From the NCBI RefSeq assembly GCF_963668665.1, contig NZ_OY764902.1, positions 1,677,501 through 1,741,500 of the forward strand: a stretch of DNA of 64,000 nucleotides, in the 5' to 3' direction. This stretch comes from an uncultured Anaeromusa sp. (GTDB taxonomy: Bacteria > Bacillota > Negativicutes > Anaeromusales > Anaeromusaceae). Positions 7,833-16,541 of the stretch are shown here, piece by piece (within the stretch, counting starts at the first letter, position 1; each line of letters begins with the position of its first letter). A program made the translations under genes and the position numbers. The notes beneath the pieces were generated by a model, which did no database searches, was not told the DNA's origin, and was given only the letters and a program-made list of their open reading frames with translations.

Positions 7833-7918
7833 TGCCCTCACTTTACTTACTCTACTCTTGTTACTTTTCGTATCCCTCTGTCGAACCCTCTGGTTCTCAT
7901 CGCGACTCCTGTTCGTTT
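7833..7918. repeat. Family A repeat copy 4
   Basis: CCCTCACTTTACTTACTC, CGTATCCCTCTG and CTCATCGCGACTCCTGTTC modules. It lies directly downstream of the minus-strand regulator gene, so its purine-rich strand would be transcribed with that operon. Confidence 0.6.
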
Positions 7919-7926
7919 TTTCTTGT

Positions 7927-8580
7927 TTATCGTTCTTGCAGCGTGCCCATGAGGCCATGTTTGAGGGCGTAGTTGACCAGCTCGCTTTTGCGCGTGGCGC
8001 CGATTTTTTCCATTACGCGTGTTTTGTAGGTTTCGACGGTTTTGGCGCTGAGGGTGAGTTTTGGGGCGATTTCGGTGATGGCGTAGCCGTGGACAATATA
8101 GCGCAGCACTTCCAGCTCGCGGGTGCTGAGCAGGTCCTCAGGCCGGTCCGCTGCGGCTGTTTCTTCTCCCAAGGTACGCAGCAGGCGCTGTGAATCTTGA
8201 GGGGATAAGTAGCGGCTGCCGGATAAGACGGCGCGCACGGCGTCAAAAAACTCTTTGTCTACGGCGTTCTTGGTTAAAAAGCCTTGGGCCCCCAGGCGGA
8301 AGCCTAAGCGAATGTATTGCTCGTCTTCGTGCATGGTCAAAAGCAGGATGCGCGTTTGTGGCGAGGCGCTGCGGATATGTTCAATGCAGGATAGGCCGTC
8401 TAAGGCGGGCATGGAAATATCGAGAATGATTAGGTCTGGATGTAAGTCTCGCACCAGCTCGATGGCTTCCAGGCCGTCGGCGGCTTCGCCCACAAGCTCC
8501 AAAGACGGGTCTTTTTGCAGCATGGCTTTGAGTCCGGCGCGGATTAAACGATGGTCATCGGCTAAAACAATGGTATTCAT
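7927..8580 (-). CDS. NarL/FixJ-type response regulator
   Basis: 217 residues. The receiver domain (about 1-120) has the acidic pair DD at 8-9, phosphoacceptor D54 in IILDISMP and the conserved K in FLTKNA. A LuxR-type helix-turn-helix lies at about 150-212 (LSTRELEVLRYI, KLTLSAKTVETYKTRVMEKI). It starts at ATG 8580 in a 4-base ATGA overlap with the kinase gene and has ribosome site AAGGAG just upstream. Cognate partner of the kinase at 8577-10007; the likely target is the divergent transporter gene at 11086. Confidence 0.93.
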   Translation of the reverse strand: MNTIVLADDHRLIRAGLKAMLQKDPSLELVGEAADGLEAIELVRDLHPDLIILDISMPALDGLSCIEHIRSASPQTRILLLTMHEDEQYIRLGFRLGAQGFLTKNAVDKEFFDAVRAVLSGSRYLSPQDSQRLLRTLGEETAAADRPEDLLSTRELEVLRYIVHGYAITEIAPKLTLSAKTVETYKTRVMEKIGATRKSELVNYALKHGLMGTLQER

Positions 8581-10007
8581 AAAGGAGTCTCCTTTGTTAA
8601 CGGAATTTCGACGCGCAAGAGAGTGCCTTCCTTGGAGGCGAGAGAGAGGGTGAAGCGCCCGCCTAAGAGTTCTACTCGTTCGCGCATGCCTTGGATGCCC
8701 AAACGTTCTGTTTCGGCAGTTTGCTTTTCGTTTACGCCGCGGCCATTGTCAGCCAGTTCAATGCACAGCCAATCGCCTTGTTGGCGGAAGCGCAGGCACA
8801 GGGAAGAGGCCTGGGCGTGGCGGATGATATTCGTGACCCCTTCTTGAACAATGCGGTAGAGCGCTACGGCGACATCGGAGCGCAGGTTCCACTCTTCTTG
8901 TTCGCTTTCCAGCGTCCACTGCAGGGACAGCGGCGTGCAAAGCCGCTCCAGATGCCTTCGTAAGGCGGCAATAAGGCCGATGTCGTCCAAGACCGGCGGA
9001 CGCAGCTCGACGGCCAGGTCGCGGATGCCTAACAGCACGCCCTCGGCAACATCGCGAGAGCGCAGCAGTACTTCCCGGTAGGTGGGATCGTCGGTTTCTT
9101 CGGCCAGCATACGCATGGTTACCATCAAGGAAGCTAAGGCTTGGCCGGTTTCGTCGTGGAGTTCCCGGGAAATGCGTCGGCGTTCGTCTTCCTGGGCGCG
9201 CAGCAGGCGTTCCATAAGATGAGCTCGCACGGCTTCTTTTTGCTGCAGCTCCTGCAGCAGACGTTCTCGTTCATCCAGGTTGCGGGTTAAGGTGCCGGTC
9301 ATGGCGTTAAAGGCGGTGGTGAGGCGCTCTACCTCCGGCGCGCCGCCGCAGGAGGCCTGCTTTTGCCATTGTCCGGAGGCAATCTTGTCGGCGACAACCG
9401 CAAGCCGCTCCAAGGGCGCGGTAATGGCTTTGGCGATGCGGCCGCTGGCCAGGGCGGCTACAAAGCAGACCAAGACGGTCAGCAGCACTACTTCCGCCAG
9501 CTTGCCTGCCAGGTATTGCCTGGCGGCGGAAGTGGAAAGACCGACATGAACGCTGCCTAACGAACCTTGGTCGATGGGAGCTGTCATTTCCAGCAGGCGG
9601 CCTTCGTTGCTGGTAAGCTGGCGGCTTTGGGGCGATTCAGAAGGCTGGGTTTGGCGGGCTCGTTCAATCAACGCCGAGGGAACGCCGCCGTCAAAGGTAT
9701 GGGCCAAGATACGCCCGGAGGTGTCGGAAATAAAGATATAGCGAATATAGTGGCTGGTCTGCGAGCTTTGGCGCACTTCCTCGCCTAGCGTGTAGTAATC
9801 CTCCGCCATGATCATGACAGCGCTTTTGGAAGCTACATGAAAAGCAGTCTCTTGCCCTAAGCTTTCTAATTGCTTGTGTAGCAAATCGTTGCTGACTTCC
9901 CAAATAATGCCGCTCATGAGCGAAGCCAGCAGCACCAAGAGGACTACGCTGTACATTTGAATGCGGCTGCGGATAGAAAGGCGGCTTACGGCCGCGCGGA
10001 TGTTCAT
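8577..10007 (-). CDS. NarX/UhpB-type sensor histidine kinase
   Basis: 476 residues. Transmembrane segment at about 17-37, extracytoplasmic sensor to about 170, second membrane segment about 172-190, HAMP, then a HisKA_3 domain with H284 in RRISRELHDETGQ and a HATPase_c domain with ADNGRGV and the IQGMRERVELLGG motif. The frame is open to 10055, but ATG 10007 forms an ATGA overlap with the stop of the upstream lipoprotein gene and gives a sensible N-terminus. The three overlapping genes must be translated together. The PhnD-like lipoprotein probably docks on the external sensor. Confidence 0.93.
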   Translation of the reverse strand: MNIRAAVSRLSIRSRIQMYSVVLLVLLASLMSGIIWEVSNDLLHKQLESLGQETAFHVASKSAVMIMAEDYYTLGEEVRQSSQTSHYIRYIFISDTSGRILAHTFDGGVPSALIERARQTQPSESPQSRQLTSNEGRLLEMTAPIDQGSLGSVHVGLSTSAARQYLAGKLAEVVLLTVLVCFVAALASGRIAKAITAPLERLAVVADKIASGQWQKQASCGGAPEVERLTTAFNAMTGTLTRNLDERERLLQELQQKEAVRAHLMERLLRAQEDERRRISRELHDETGQALASLMVTMRMLAEETDDPTYREVLLRSRDVAEGVLLGIRDLAVELRPPVLDDIGLIAALRRHLERLCTPLSLQWTLESEQEEWNLRSDVAVALYRIVQEGVTNIIRHAQASSLCLRFRQQGDWLCIELADNGRGVNEKQTAETERLGIQGMRERVELLGGRFTLSLASKEGTLLRVEIPLTKETPL

Positions 10008-10924
10008 GGCAGCGCCTCGCGGCGGCCGAAGGCCTGGCGGAAGCTGCTGTACCATTCCTCGCTGGGCGGGACGAAGCGGTCAATGAGGAGGCCTTTGAGG
10101 GCTTCTTTCAGTTCGGGCTGTTCGTGCAAGCGGAGGAAAAGCTCCTGCAGTTGCTGGCGTTCTTCCGGCGGCATGCTGCGCCGCACGACTACCGGTCCGG
10201 TGCCCATGGCGGGAGAGGTTTCGATGATGCGTACTGCATCGGCGACTTCGGGGTAGTTCTGTCTGGCGTGGTTATAGGCCAAAGTGGAGACGGACGCGCA
10301 TTGAACCGAACGGTTGGCGACGGCGTGGAGCGATTTTTCGTGGCCGTAGGTATAAACCGAATGGGAGAAAAAGCTTTCCGGCGTTTGGCCGAGTTCCTGC
10401 AGCCTTCTGGCTAGATAGACATAGCCGGAGTAGCTCATGGGATCGGAAAAGGCGACAGTGCTTCCTTTCAAATCGCTTAGTGTTTGGCAGGGGCTGTCAC
10501 GGTGTACCAAGATGACGGCGTTATAAAGAGAACTGCCCATGCGTTCTTGCGCGGCGATGACGTGCATGTCGTCAAGGGACGGGTATACGCCAAAGGCGCC
10601 TGCCGGGAAAAAGGCCAGATCCGTACCGCCGTTGCGCAGCAAGACCGATACCTCCAGGTAGTTGCGCCTGGGGATCAGCACGGCTTGACGTCCTGTGGCT
10701 TGGCCAAGGTAGTCTGCGATGCGCCGAAAATGCGCCGCTGTTTCGGCGGGCGAGAGACTCGAGATGACGGCGATGCGCAGGATTTTATCGCTGGTATGCA
10801 GCTTGTCCGGCGCGCCTAGAGGCTGGGTTTGACGAAAATCTACGTCCGGAACGGCATGGGGGCTGCAAGCGGTAAGGGTTAGGCAGCAAAGCAGCAACCA
10901 TAAAATACGCAGTGGGAAAGACAC
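10004..10924 (-). CDS. PhnD-like phosphate/phosphonate-binding lipoprotein
   Basis: 306 residues starting at GTG 10924 after AAGGAGG. The signal peptide ends in lipobox LTAC (C20), so the protein is a membrane-anchored lipoprotein. The body matches the PhnD/TctC-like periplasmic-binding fold: RIAVISSLSPAETAAHFRRI, GGTDLAFFPAGAFG, SDLKGSTVAFSDPMSYSGY. There is no ABC permease or ATPase gene nearby; instead it is the first gene of a kinase/regulator operon. This suggests a sensory role, as for PgtC of Salmonella or HptA of Staphylococcus. The ligand is inferred to be an organophosphate, not shown. Confidence 0.88.
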   Translation of the reverse strand: MSFPLRILWLLLCCLTLTACSPHAVPDVDFRQTQPLGAPDKLHTSDKILRIAVISSLSPAETAAHFRRIADYLGQATGRQAVLIPRRNYLEVSVLLRNGGTDLAFFPAGAFGVYPSLDDMHVIAAQERMGSSLYNAVILVHRDSPCQTLSDLKGSTVAFSDPMSYSGYVYLARRLQELGQTPESFFSHSVYTYGHEKSLHAVANRSVQCASVSTLAYNHARQNYPEVADAVRIIETSPAMGTGPVVVRRSMPPEERQQLQELFLRLHEQPELKEALKGLLIDRFVPPSEEWYSSFRQAFGRREALP

Positions 10925-11000
10925 AACAACTCCTCCTTGAGTGTGAAAAATACAATGTAAGGAAAAGGCTTACGAGCGTGGGAAGAAATCCTGCCATAAA

Positions 11001-11034
11001 GTTCAGCCAAATCCCGCTGGGGTGAAAACTGAAC
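11001..11034. promoter_or_regulatory. Possible operator between divergent operons
   Basis: Inverted repeat GTTCAG (11001-11006) and CTGAAC (11029-11034) in the 160-base gap between the sensory operon and the transporter. A regulator binding here could act on either side. Position-based inference only. Confidence 0.3.
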
Positions 11035-11085
11035 ATTTGTAATAATGATAAAGGAAGTTATTATTTTTTAAAAGAGGTGGCAGCT

Positions 11086-12459
11086 ATGTTTTCATTCTTG
11101 AAGCCAAGAGCCGCGACGCAGACGGTGGCGGCGGCCGATGTGGAACGCACGTACAAAGTCTACCGGATTCAAGCTCTTTTAGGCGTGTTTTTCGGCTATA
11201 TGGCGTACTACATTGTGCGGAATAATTTTGCTCTTTCTACTCCCTATCTTAAAGCGCAGCTGCATCTGAGCGCAACCGAAGTAGGCATGCTCAGCAGCTA
11301 TATGTTGATTGCGTACGGCGTCAGCAAAGGTATTATGAGCAGCTTGGCCGATAAGGCGGATCCGAAACGCTATATGGCGCTGGGACTTTTGATGTGCGCT
11401 GCAGTCAATTTGACCATGGGCTTTTCCACAGCATTTTGGATGTTTGCCGGCTTAGTGGTACTGAACGGCATGTTTCAGGGGATGGGCGTAGGCCCCAGTT
11501 TTATTACGATTGCCAATTGGTTTCCCCGGCGGGAACGCGGCATTGTAGGGGCGGTTTGGAATATTTCTCATAACGTAGGCGGCGGCATTGTGGCGCCCAT
11601 TGTCGGCGTGGCCTTTTCTCTTGTAGGCGGTCCGGAAAACTGGCAGGTGGCGAGCTACCAGGTTCCTGCGCTTGTAGCTGTTTTCTTCGCCATGGTGGTG
11701 CTGCTTTTATGCAAAGGATCGCCGGCCAGCGAAGGCTTGCCGACTTTAGCGAAAATGAGGCCGGAACAGGCCAATCCCGCAGAACTGCGGAAAAACAATG
11801 CCCAGGCGCCGGAAGGTATGACCGCTTTGCAGATTTTTTGCCAGTATGTACTGAAAAACAAAAATGCCTGGTTCGTATCATTAGTAGATACCTTCGTTTA
11901 CATGGTTCGTTTTGGCATGATCAGCTGGCTTCCTATTTATCTGTTGGAAGTAAAGCATTTCAGCAAAACCGAAATGGCTATCGCCTTTCTGTTCTTTGAA
12001 TGGGCGGCCATCCCATCGACTTTGTTTGCAGGGTACCTGTCGGACAAGTTTTTTAAAGGGTATCGCATGCCGCCGGCCATTATCGCCATGTGTTTGATCT
12101 TCTTCTGCGTCATTGGCTATTGGCAGAGCACTACGCTGTTCTGGACTACGGTCTTTGCGGCGATTGTAGGCTGTTTGATCTACATTCCCCAGTTTTTGGC
12201 GTCCGTACAAACCATGGAGATTGTTCCCTCCTTTGCCGTTGGCTCGGCAGTGGGCCTGCGCGGCTTCATGAGCTATATTTGCGGCGCCTCCTTGGGTACC
12301 AGCTTGTTTGGCTTCATGGTGGATCGAGTGGGTTGGGACGGCGGCTTTTACGTACTCTTGACCGGCGTGGTTTGCTGTGTGTTCTTCTGCATCCTGACGC
12401 ATCGTGGTGCGCAACAGTTGGCTAAAGAGCGTGAAGAGCTGCAGCGCGCAGCAAGCTAA
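11086..12459 (+). CDS. Organophosphate:phosphate antiporter (MFS, GlpT/UhpT/PgtP type)
   Basis: 457 residues, 12 predicted membrane segments. Family signature regions are clear: VYRIQALLGVFFGYMAYYIV, RNNFALSTPYLK, NGMFQGMGVGPSF, RRERGIVGAVWNISHNVGGG and the late VDRVGWDGGF. Proteins of this family exchange cytosolic phosphate for glycerol-3-phosphate, hexose phosphates or phosphoglycerates; substrate is not readable here. Ribosome site GAGGTGG favours ATG 11086 over GTG 11077. It is divergent from the PhnD/kinase/regulator operon, the same gene set as pgtABCP or hptRSA-uhpT. Confidence 0.93.
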   Translation: MFSFLKPRAATQTVAAADVERTYKVYRIQALLGVFFGYMAYYIVRNNFALSTPYLKAQLHLSATEVGMLSSYMLIAYGVSKGIMSSLADKADPKRYMALGLLMCAAVNLTMGFSTAFWMFAGLVVLNGMFQGMGVGPSFITIANWFPRRERGIVGAVWNISHNVGGGIVAPIVGVAFSLVGGPENWQVASYQVPALVAVFFAMVVLLLCKGSPASEGLPTLAKMRPEQANPAELRKNNAQAPEGMTALQIFCQYVLKNKNAWFVSLVDTFVYMVRFGMISWLPIYLLEVKHFSKTEMAIAFLFFEWAAIPSTLFAGYLSDKFFKGYRMPPAIIAMCLIFFCVIGYWQSTTLFWTTVFAAIVGCLIYIPQFLASVQTMEIVPSFAVGSAVGLRGFMSYICGASLGTSLFGFMVDRVGWDGGFYVLLTGVVCCVFFCILTHRGAQQLAKEREELQRAAS

Positions 12460-12483
12460 TTGGTCTTAAAATAGTAGAACGTT

Positions 12484-12535
12484 GAATTCGGCTTGGCTGG
12501 GGCGGGTAACTGCAACGGCTAGGCCGAATTTGCTT
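12484..12535 (+). terminator. Probable terminator of the antiporter gene
   Basis: GAATTCGGC and GCCGAATT arms with a 30-base loop, followed by TTGCTTT. The large loop makes it a weak call. Confidence 0.45.
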
Positions 12536-12603
12536 TAATATACCAGTATTTATAAAACGAACCGCGAAATACACGAAAAACGCGAAAGGGGGTTGTTAAA
12601 ATA

Positions 12604-12692
12604 CTCTTTCATAACCCTCACTTTACTCCCTTTACTCTTGTTTAAAAAACGTGTCCTCCGTCGTACTCTCTTTCTCGTCATGTCTCCTGCCA
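12604..12692. repeat. Family A repeat copy 5
   Basis: ATAACCCTCACTTTACTCCC, TTTACTCTTGTT and CCGTCGTACTCTC modules. The rest of 12536-12860 is AT-rich with no recognisable gene. Confidence 0.6.
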
Positions 12693-12873
12693 ATGGAATT
12701 CCTCCATTGCAAGTTGACTTTAAAAAACCAGTAAAAACGCGACATGTACAGTTTGTAAAGTTTCTTGGTGAAGGACAAAGTATATTTTTTTAAAAGTTAA
12801 GAATTTGTTTTCTACGGCCTTGGAGTGTGCTATGATGAGATAGCAGTCGATAACACGACGAGGAGGATGGAAC

Positions 12874-13782
12874 GTGAGAAAGTTTGAAGAAGTTCTAGAG
12901 AAAGCAAAGGGAATTCCTACGTGTAAAGTAGCGGTAGCGGCAGCGGAAGACGAGCATGTCTTAGAGGCGGTGCTGGCGGCGAAAAAGCAGGGGATTGCCG
13001 AAGCGATTCTTGTCGGTGATAAAGAGAAAATCTTGGCCCTGGCGGCGCAGTGCGGCGTAGCGGCGGACGATTTGACGATAGTGCATGAGGCCAATCCTGC
13101 TAAGGCGGCGCTGGAAGCGGTGCGTTTAGTCAGCTCCGGAGAAGCCCAGGTAGTCATGAAAGGCTTGATTCCTACGGCTGATTTTCTGCGGGCGGTGTTG
13201 AACAAGGATGTAGGCTTGCGTCAAGGCAAGCAAGTGTTGTCTCATGTGGCGGTGATGGAGATTCCCGGGCGGGAGAAATTGCTCTTTATGAGCGACGGCG
13301 CCATGAATATGCGGCCCGATTTGCCGCAGAAGGTACAGATCTTGAAGAATGTCGTTCATGTGGCGCATGCATTGGGCTTGGAAAAGCCACGTGTAGCGGC
13401 GTTGGCGGCGGTAGAGGTCGTCAATCCGGATATGCCGGAAACGGTGGATGCGGCGGCGTTGACTAAAATGTGTGAACGCGGCCAAATCAAGGGCTGTATT
13501 GTAGACGGCCCCTTGGCGCTGGATAATGCCTTAAGCGAGGAAGCGGCGCATCACAAAGGCATTGTCAGCGAAGTGGCCGGGCGCGCCGATGTGCTCTTGG
13601 TGCCGGAAATTATCTGCGGCAATATGCTGTACAAGGCAGCTACCTTTTTGGCGCAGGGCGCTGTGGCCGGCGTGGTGGTCGGCGCTAAGGCTCCAATCGT
13701 CATGACTTCTCGCGCCGATTCATCCGCTGCGAAGCTGCAATCCATCGCGTTGGCCGTGCTGGCGGCGCAGCCTCAAAAGTAG
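12874..13782 (+). CDS. ptb: Phosphate butyryltransferase (phosphate acyltransferase)
   Basis: 302 residues of the PTA_PTB family, converting an acyl-CoA plus phosphate to acyl phosphate and CoA. Conserved segments: VVMKGLIPTADFLRAVLN, FMSDGAMNMRPDLPQK, VEVVNPDMPETVDAA, GCIVDGPLALDNALS and a C-terminal MTSRADSSAAKLQSIALAV. GTG 12874 follows AGGAGG with 7-base spacing. No butyrate kinase gene adjoins it; tRNA genes follow, so it is expressed alone here. Substrate could be butyryl-, branched-chain acyl- or acetyl-CoA. Confidence 0.9.
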   Translation: MRKFEEVLEKAKGIPTCKVAVAAAEDEHVLEAVLAAKKQGIAEAILVGDKEKILALAAQCGVAADDLTIVHEANPAKAALEAVRLVSSGEAQVVMKGLIPTADFLRAVLNKDVGLRQGKQVLSHVAVMEIPGREKLLFMSDGAMNMRPDLPQKVQILKNVVHVAHALGLEKPRVAALAAVEVVNPDMPETVDAAALTKMCERGQIKGCIVDGPLALDNALSEEAAHHKGIVSEVAGRADVLLVPEIICGNMLYKAATFLAQGAVAGVVVGAKAPIVMTSRADSSAAKLQSIALAVLAAQPQK

Positions 13783-13819
13783 GCTAAATGGCGCATGAAA
13801 TTTATTTTATAAAAAGGCG

Positions 13820-13848
13820 TTGACAAGGTGAGGTTATTCCGTTAATAT
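13820..13848 (+). promoter_or_regulatory. Promoter of the tRNA operon
   Basis: TTGACA (13820-13825), 17-base spacer, TAATAT (13843-13848), about 40 bases before tRNA-Glu. Confidence 0.85.
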
Positions 13849-13887
13849 ATACATTGTCCCGGAGCTGCAGTAGCGGCAACGGCAAAC

Positions 13888-13962
13888 GGCCCGTTGGTCA
13901 AGCGGTTAAGACACCGCCCTTTCACGGCGGTAACAAGGGTTCGAATCCCTTACGGGTCACCA
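13888..13962 (+). tRNA. tRNA-Glu (anticodon TTC)
   Basis: 75 bases; acceptor GGCCCGT/ACGGGTC, anticodon loop CTTTCAC, T loop TTCGAAT, encoded CCA. Confidence 0.97.
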
Positions 13963-13998
13963 AACTCGCGTTTAGCGCTTCGGCGCTGGACATAGAGT

Positions 13999-14074
<76 letters not shown>

Positions 14075-14083
14075 AAAAAATGC

Positions 14084-14159
14084 GGCCCCGTGGTGTAGCG
14101 GTTAACATGCCGCCCTGTCACGGCGGAGATCGTCGGTTCGAATCCGATCGGGGTCGCCA
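14084..14159 (+). tRNA. tRNA-Asp (anticodon GTC)
   Basis: 76 bases; acceptor GGCCCCG/CGGGGTC, anticodon loop CTGTCAC, discriminator G as expected for Asp, encoded CCA. Confidence 0.97.
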
Positions 14160-14169
14160 CTTTTTTTTT

Positions 14170-14245
<76 letters not shown>

Positions 14246-14255
14246 TTGTAACAGC

Positions 14256-14287
14256 GACGCCTTTCCTGTTTGGAAGGGCGTTTTTTT
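14256..14287 (+). terminator. Terminator of the tRNA operon
   Basis: GACGCCTTTCC and GGAAGGGCGT with a TGTTT loop and seven T residues. Confidence 0.92.
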
Positions 14288-14470
14288 ATGTTCGGAAAGG
14301 CCTGAGTCTTCGGTCTGATACATAAACAAAAACGAACACATAAAACCGAAAATTCACTTAATTGCAAATGTTTATTTCGAGAGTATTTTCAAACGATATA
14401 AATAAAAGTATAATAAACATACAATAAGCTAAGATTGGCAAATGGCAGAAATGAGGGGGAGGACGTCATA

Positions 14471-16177
14471 ATGAATCAGAATAAGAGTCGTACGCCTATT
14501 GTTGCACAAATTGTGGTTATGTTTGTCTTAGCAGTGTCCTTGATGGCAGGGGTCGTAGGATACACCTACTACCATTTGCGCGCAGTCGGGGCGGAAGCGC
14601 AAAACGTCATTGAAGCGGATGCGCTGGACATGGTGGCGGCCAAAGATGCGCATACGCAATTTACGAGAGCGCTTTTGGATATGCGCGGTTTTCTCTTTTA
14701 TCCGGATGGCATGGACACCTATGAGAAGGGATATCGGGCGAACATTCAGTTGAGCTATTCCATTATGAACGACTACGTTGCCAAAGTGCACAAGCCGGAG
14801 CTGAAAGCGAAAGGCGAAGAAGTGAAAAAGCTCATTGGCGATTACATTAAGCTGGGGGATCGGGTGATTGCGGCGAAACGCGCGAACGATCCTAATTTGG
14901 CTAAGATTACTGGCGAAGGACGCGCCTTGGTAGCGGCGATTGATAAGGGCTGTGTGGAGCTGACCGAAGCGCAGCGGCAGACGTTGCTGAAAGAGACGCA
15001 AACCATGGTGGCTCATGTGCAGGATCGTTCCAACAACGCCTTGCTTGTGAGTGCGATTATCATCCTTTTTGCTTTGGCAATGGGCATTTGGTATAGCCGC
15101 AATATGGCGGCGCGCTTGGCTCATGTGAAGACGGAACTGGAATGCATCGGCAACCTGGATTTGACCCGGGCCGATGTGGTTCCAAAGCGCAATGACGAAA
15201 TCGGCGATATGGGCTTGACGATGAATTCTATGCGCAGGCAGCTCAAGCAAGTGGTGCAGCAGGTGCATAGCGGCAGCCAGACCTTAGCCGCCGCCAGCGA
15301 AGAACTGAGCGCTACGATTGAAGAAACGATGCGCGCTCTGGAGCATGTAGTGACCAGCGTCGAGGAAATCGCCCACGGAGCTACGCAAAATGCTGACAAC
15401 ATTACTACCGTTTCGGCGACCATTGAAGAAATATCAGCCGGGACGGAAGAAATGACCGCCAATGCCAACGAAGTAAATAACGGTACGCAGACGGCTGTGG
15501 AAGAAGCGAACCGGGGCATGGTCATGCTGGGCGAAGTGGTCGCGCAAAATGAGAATATAGGCCGTTCGATGGGCGAGATTACGGCGGTTACGAATAAGCT
15601 GGCAGCGGCGTCGGAAAACATCAAAGGCATTGTGGATGTGATCAATGGCATTGCCGGACAGACCAATTTATTGGCGCTTAATGCAGCCATTGAAGCGGCT
15701 CGGGCGGGAGAAGCAGGCAGAGGCTTCGCCGTAGTGGCGGAAGAGGTGCGCAAGTTGGCGGAACAAAGCGCCAAGGCCACCGAGGAAATTGCCGGTATTA
15801 TCGGCAGCATGGGCGAAGAAATCGCCTTTTCCGTTGCCCGCGTAGAAACGGCGAATAAGGATGTTCTTTCAGGTAAAGAAACGGCCCACCGCACGGCGGA
15901 GGGCTTTAAAGCCATCATTGATCGCCTGGGAAAAGTAAAGATCGGCATTGAGCAGATTACCGCCTCCGTGGATGAAACGGCGCACGGAACCCAGGCTATG
16001 GTGGATAATGTGCAAAGCATCAGCGCTGTGGCGGAAGAGACCTCGGCGACATCGCAGTCCGTGGTGCATGCGACAGAGCAGCAGCGGGCCAGTATGCGCG
16101 AGGTCAACAGCAGTGCTGAGTCGCTGGCTACCTTGGCGACGGAAATGAATCAGATTGTGGGTCGCTTTAAAATTTAA
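14471..16177 (+). CDS. Methyl-accepting chemotaxis protein
   Basis: 568 residues. Membrane segment at about 13-33, a helical sensor (4HB_MCP-like) to about 190, second membrane segment about 193-212, HAMP, and a long MCP signalling coiled coil whose hairpin tip carries [20 protein letters not shown] and [18 protein letters not shown]. It relays ligand binding to CheA/CheW and flagellar control. AGGGGGAGG (14454-14462) selects ATG 14471; the frame is open to 14435. No chemotaxis genes adjoin, so it is an orphan receptor with unknown ligand. Confidence 0.95.
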   Translation: MNQNKSRTPIVAQIVVMFVLAVSLMAGVVGYTYYHLRAVGAEAQNVIEADALDMVAAKDAHTQFTRALLDMRGFLFYPDGMDTYEKGYRANIQLSYSIMNDYVAKVHKPELKAKGEEVKKLIGDYIKLGDRVIAAKRANDPNLAKITGEGRALVAAIDKGCVELTEAQRQTLLKETQTMVAHVQDRSNNALLVSAIIILFALAMGIWYSRNMAARLAHVKTELECIGNLDLTRADVVPKRNDEIGDMGLTMNSMRRQLKQVVQQVHSGSQTLAAASEELSATIEETMRALEHVVTSVEEIAHGATQNADNITTVSATIEEISAGTEEMTANANEVNNGTQTAVEEANRGMVMLGEVVAQNENIGRSMGEITAVTNKLAAASENIKGIVDVINGIAGQTNLLALNAAIEAARAGEAGRGFAVVAEEVRKLAEQSAKATEEIAGIIGSMGEEIAFSVARVETANKDVLSGKETAHRTAEGFKAIIDRLGKVKIGIEQITASVDETAHGTQAMVDNVQSISAVAEETSATSQSVVHATEQQRASMREVNSSAESLATLATEMNQIVGRFKI

Positions 16178-16255
16178 TACCTCTTCCTCTTGGCGGCGGG
16201 GGCGTTAGCCGTTACAATAAGGACAGGATATTTTTACAGGAGAGGGGCAGTAAGG

Positions 16256-16492
16256 TTGGCGACACTGCATGAAGCGCTGCAGCAGCTTTGCGACGAAGGT
16301 TTTTTGGATGTGATAGGGGACGGAGGCTCGATGCGAGACATTGAGGACGTCTTGGAAGAGGCGCTGGCGATCGCGTCTTTTGACGAAGATGAGTACCGCG
16401 TGGTGCGGGGCGTTCCTGGCGAGGCCTGGGTGGTTCGTTTGGAAACGGACGGACGGATGGCGCAGCGGGGACGGATGTTTGTAAAAAAATAA
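16256..16492 (+). CDS. Small hypothetical protein
   Basis: 78 residues from TTG 16256, chosen because AGGAGAGGGG (16238-16247) lies just upstream; the frame is open from 16190 with no better start. It is acidic in the middle (MRDIEDVLEEALAIASFDED) and basic at the end (GRMAQRGRMFVKK). I recognise no family. It ends just before a strong terminator and follows the chemoreceptor by 78 bases, so it may be co-transcribed with it. Confidence 0.6.
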   Translation: MATLHEALQQLCDEGFLDVIGDGGSMRDIEDVLEEALAIASFDEDEYRVVRGVPGEAWVVRLETDGRMAQRGRMFVKK

Positions 16493-16506
16493 ACCCTTTG
16501 TTTTAA

Positions 16507-16538
16507 GGAGCGGCTTGTGAGCAAGCCGCTCCTTTTTT
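16507..16538 (+). terminator. Strong terminator, next to the group II intron
   Basis: GGAGCGGCTTG and CAAGCCGCTCC around TGAG, then six T residues. The intron 5' end is only a few bases beyond the T run. Confidence 0.93.
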
Positions 16539-16541
16539 CTG

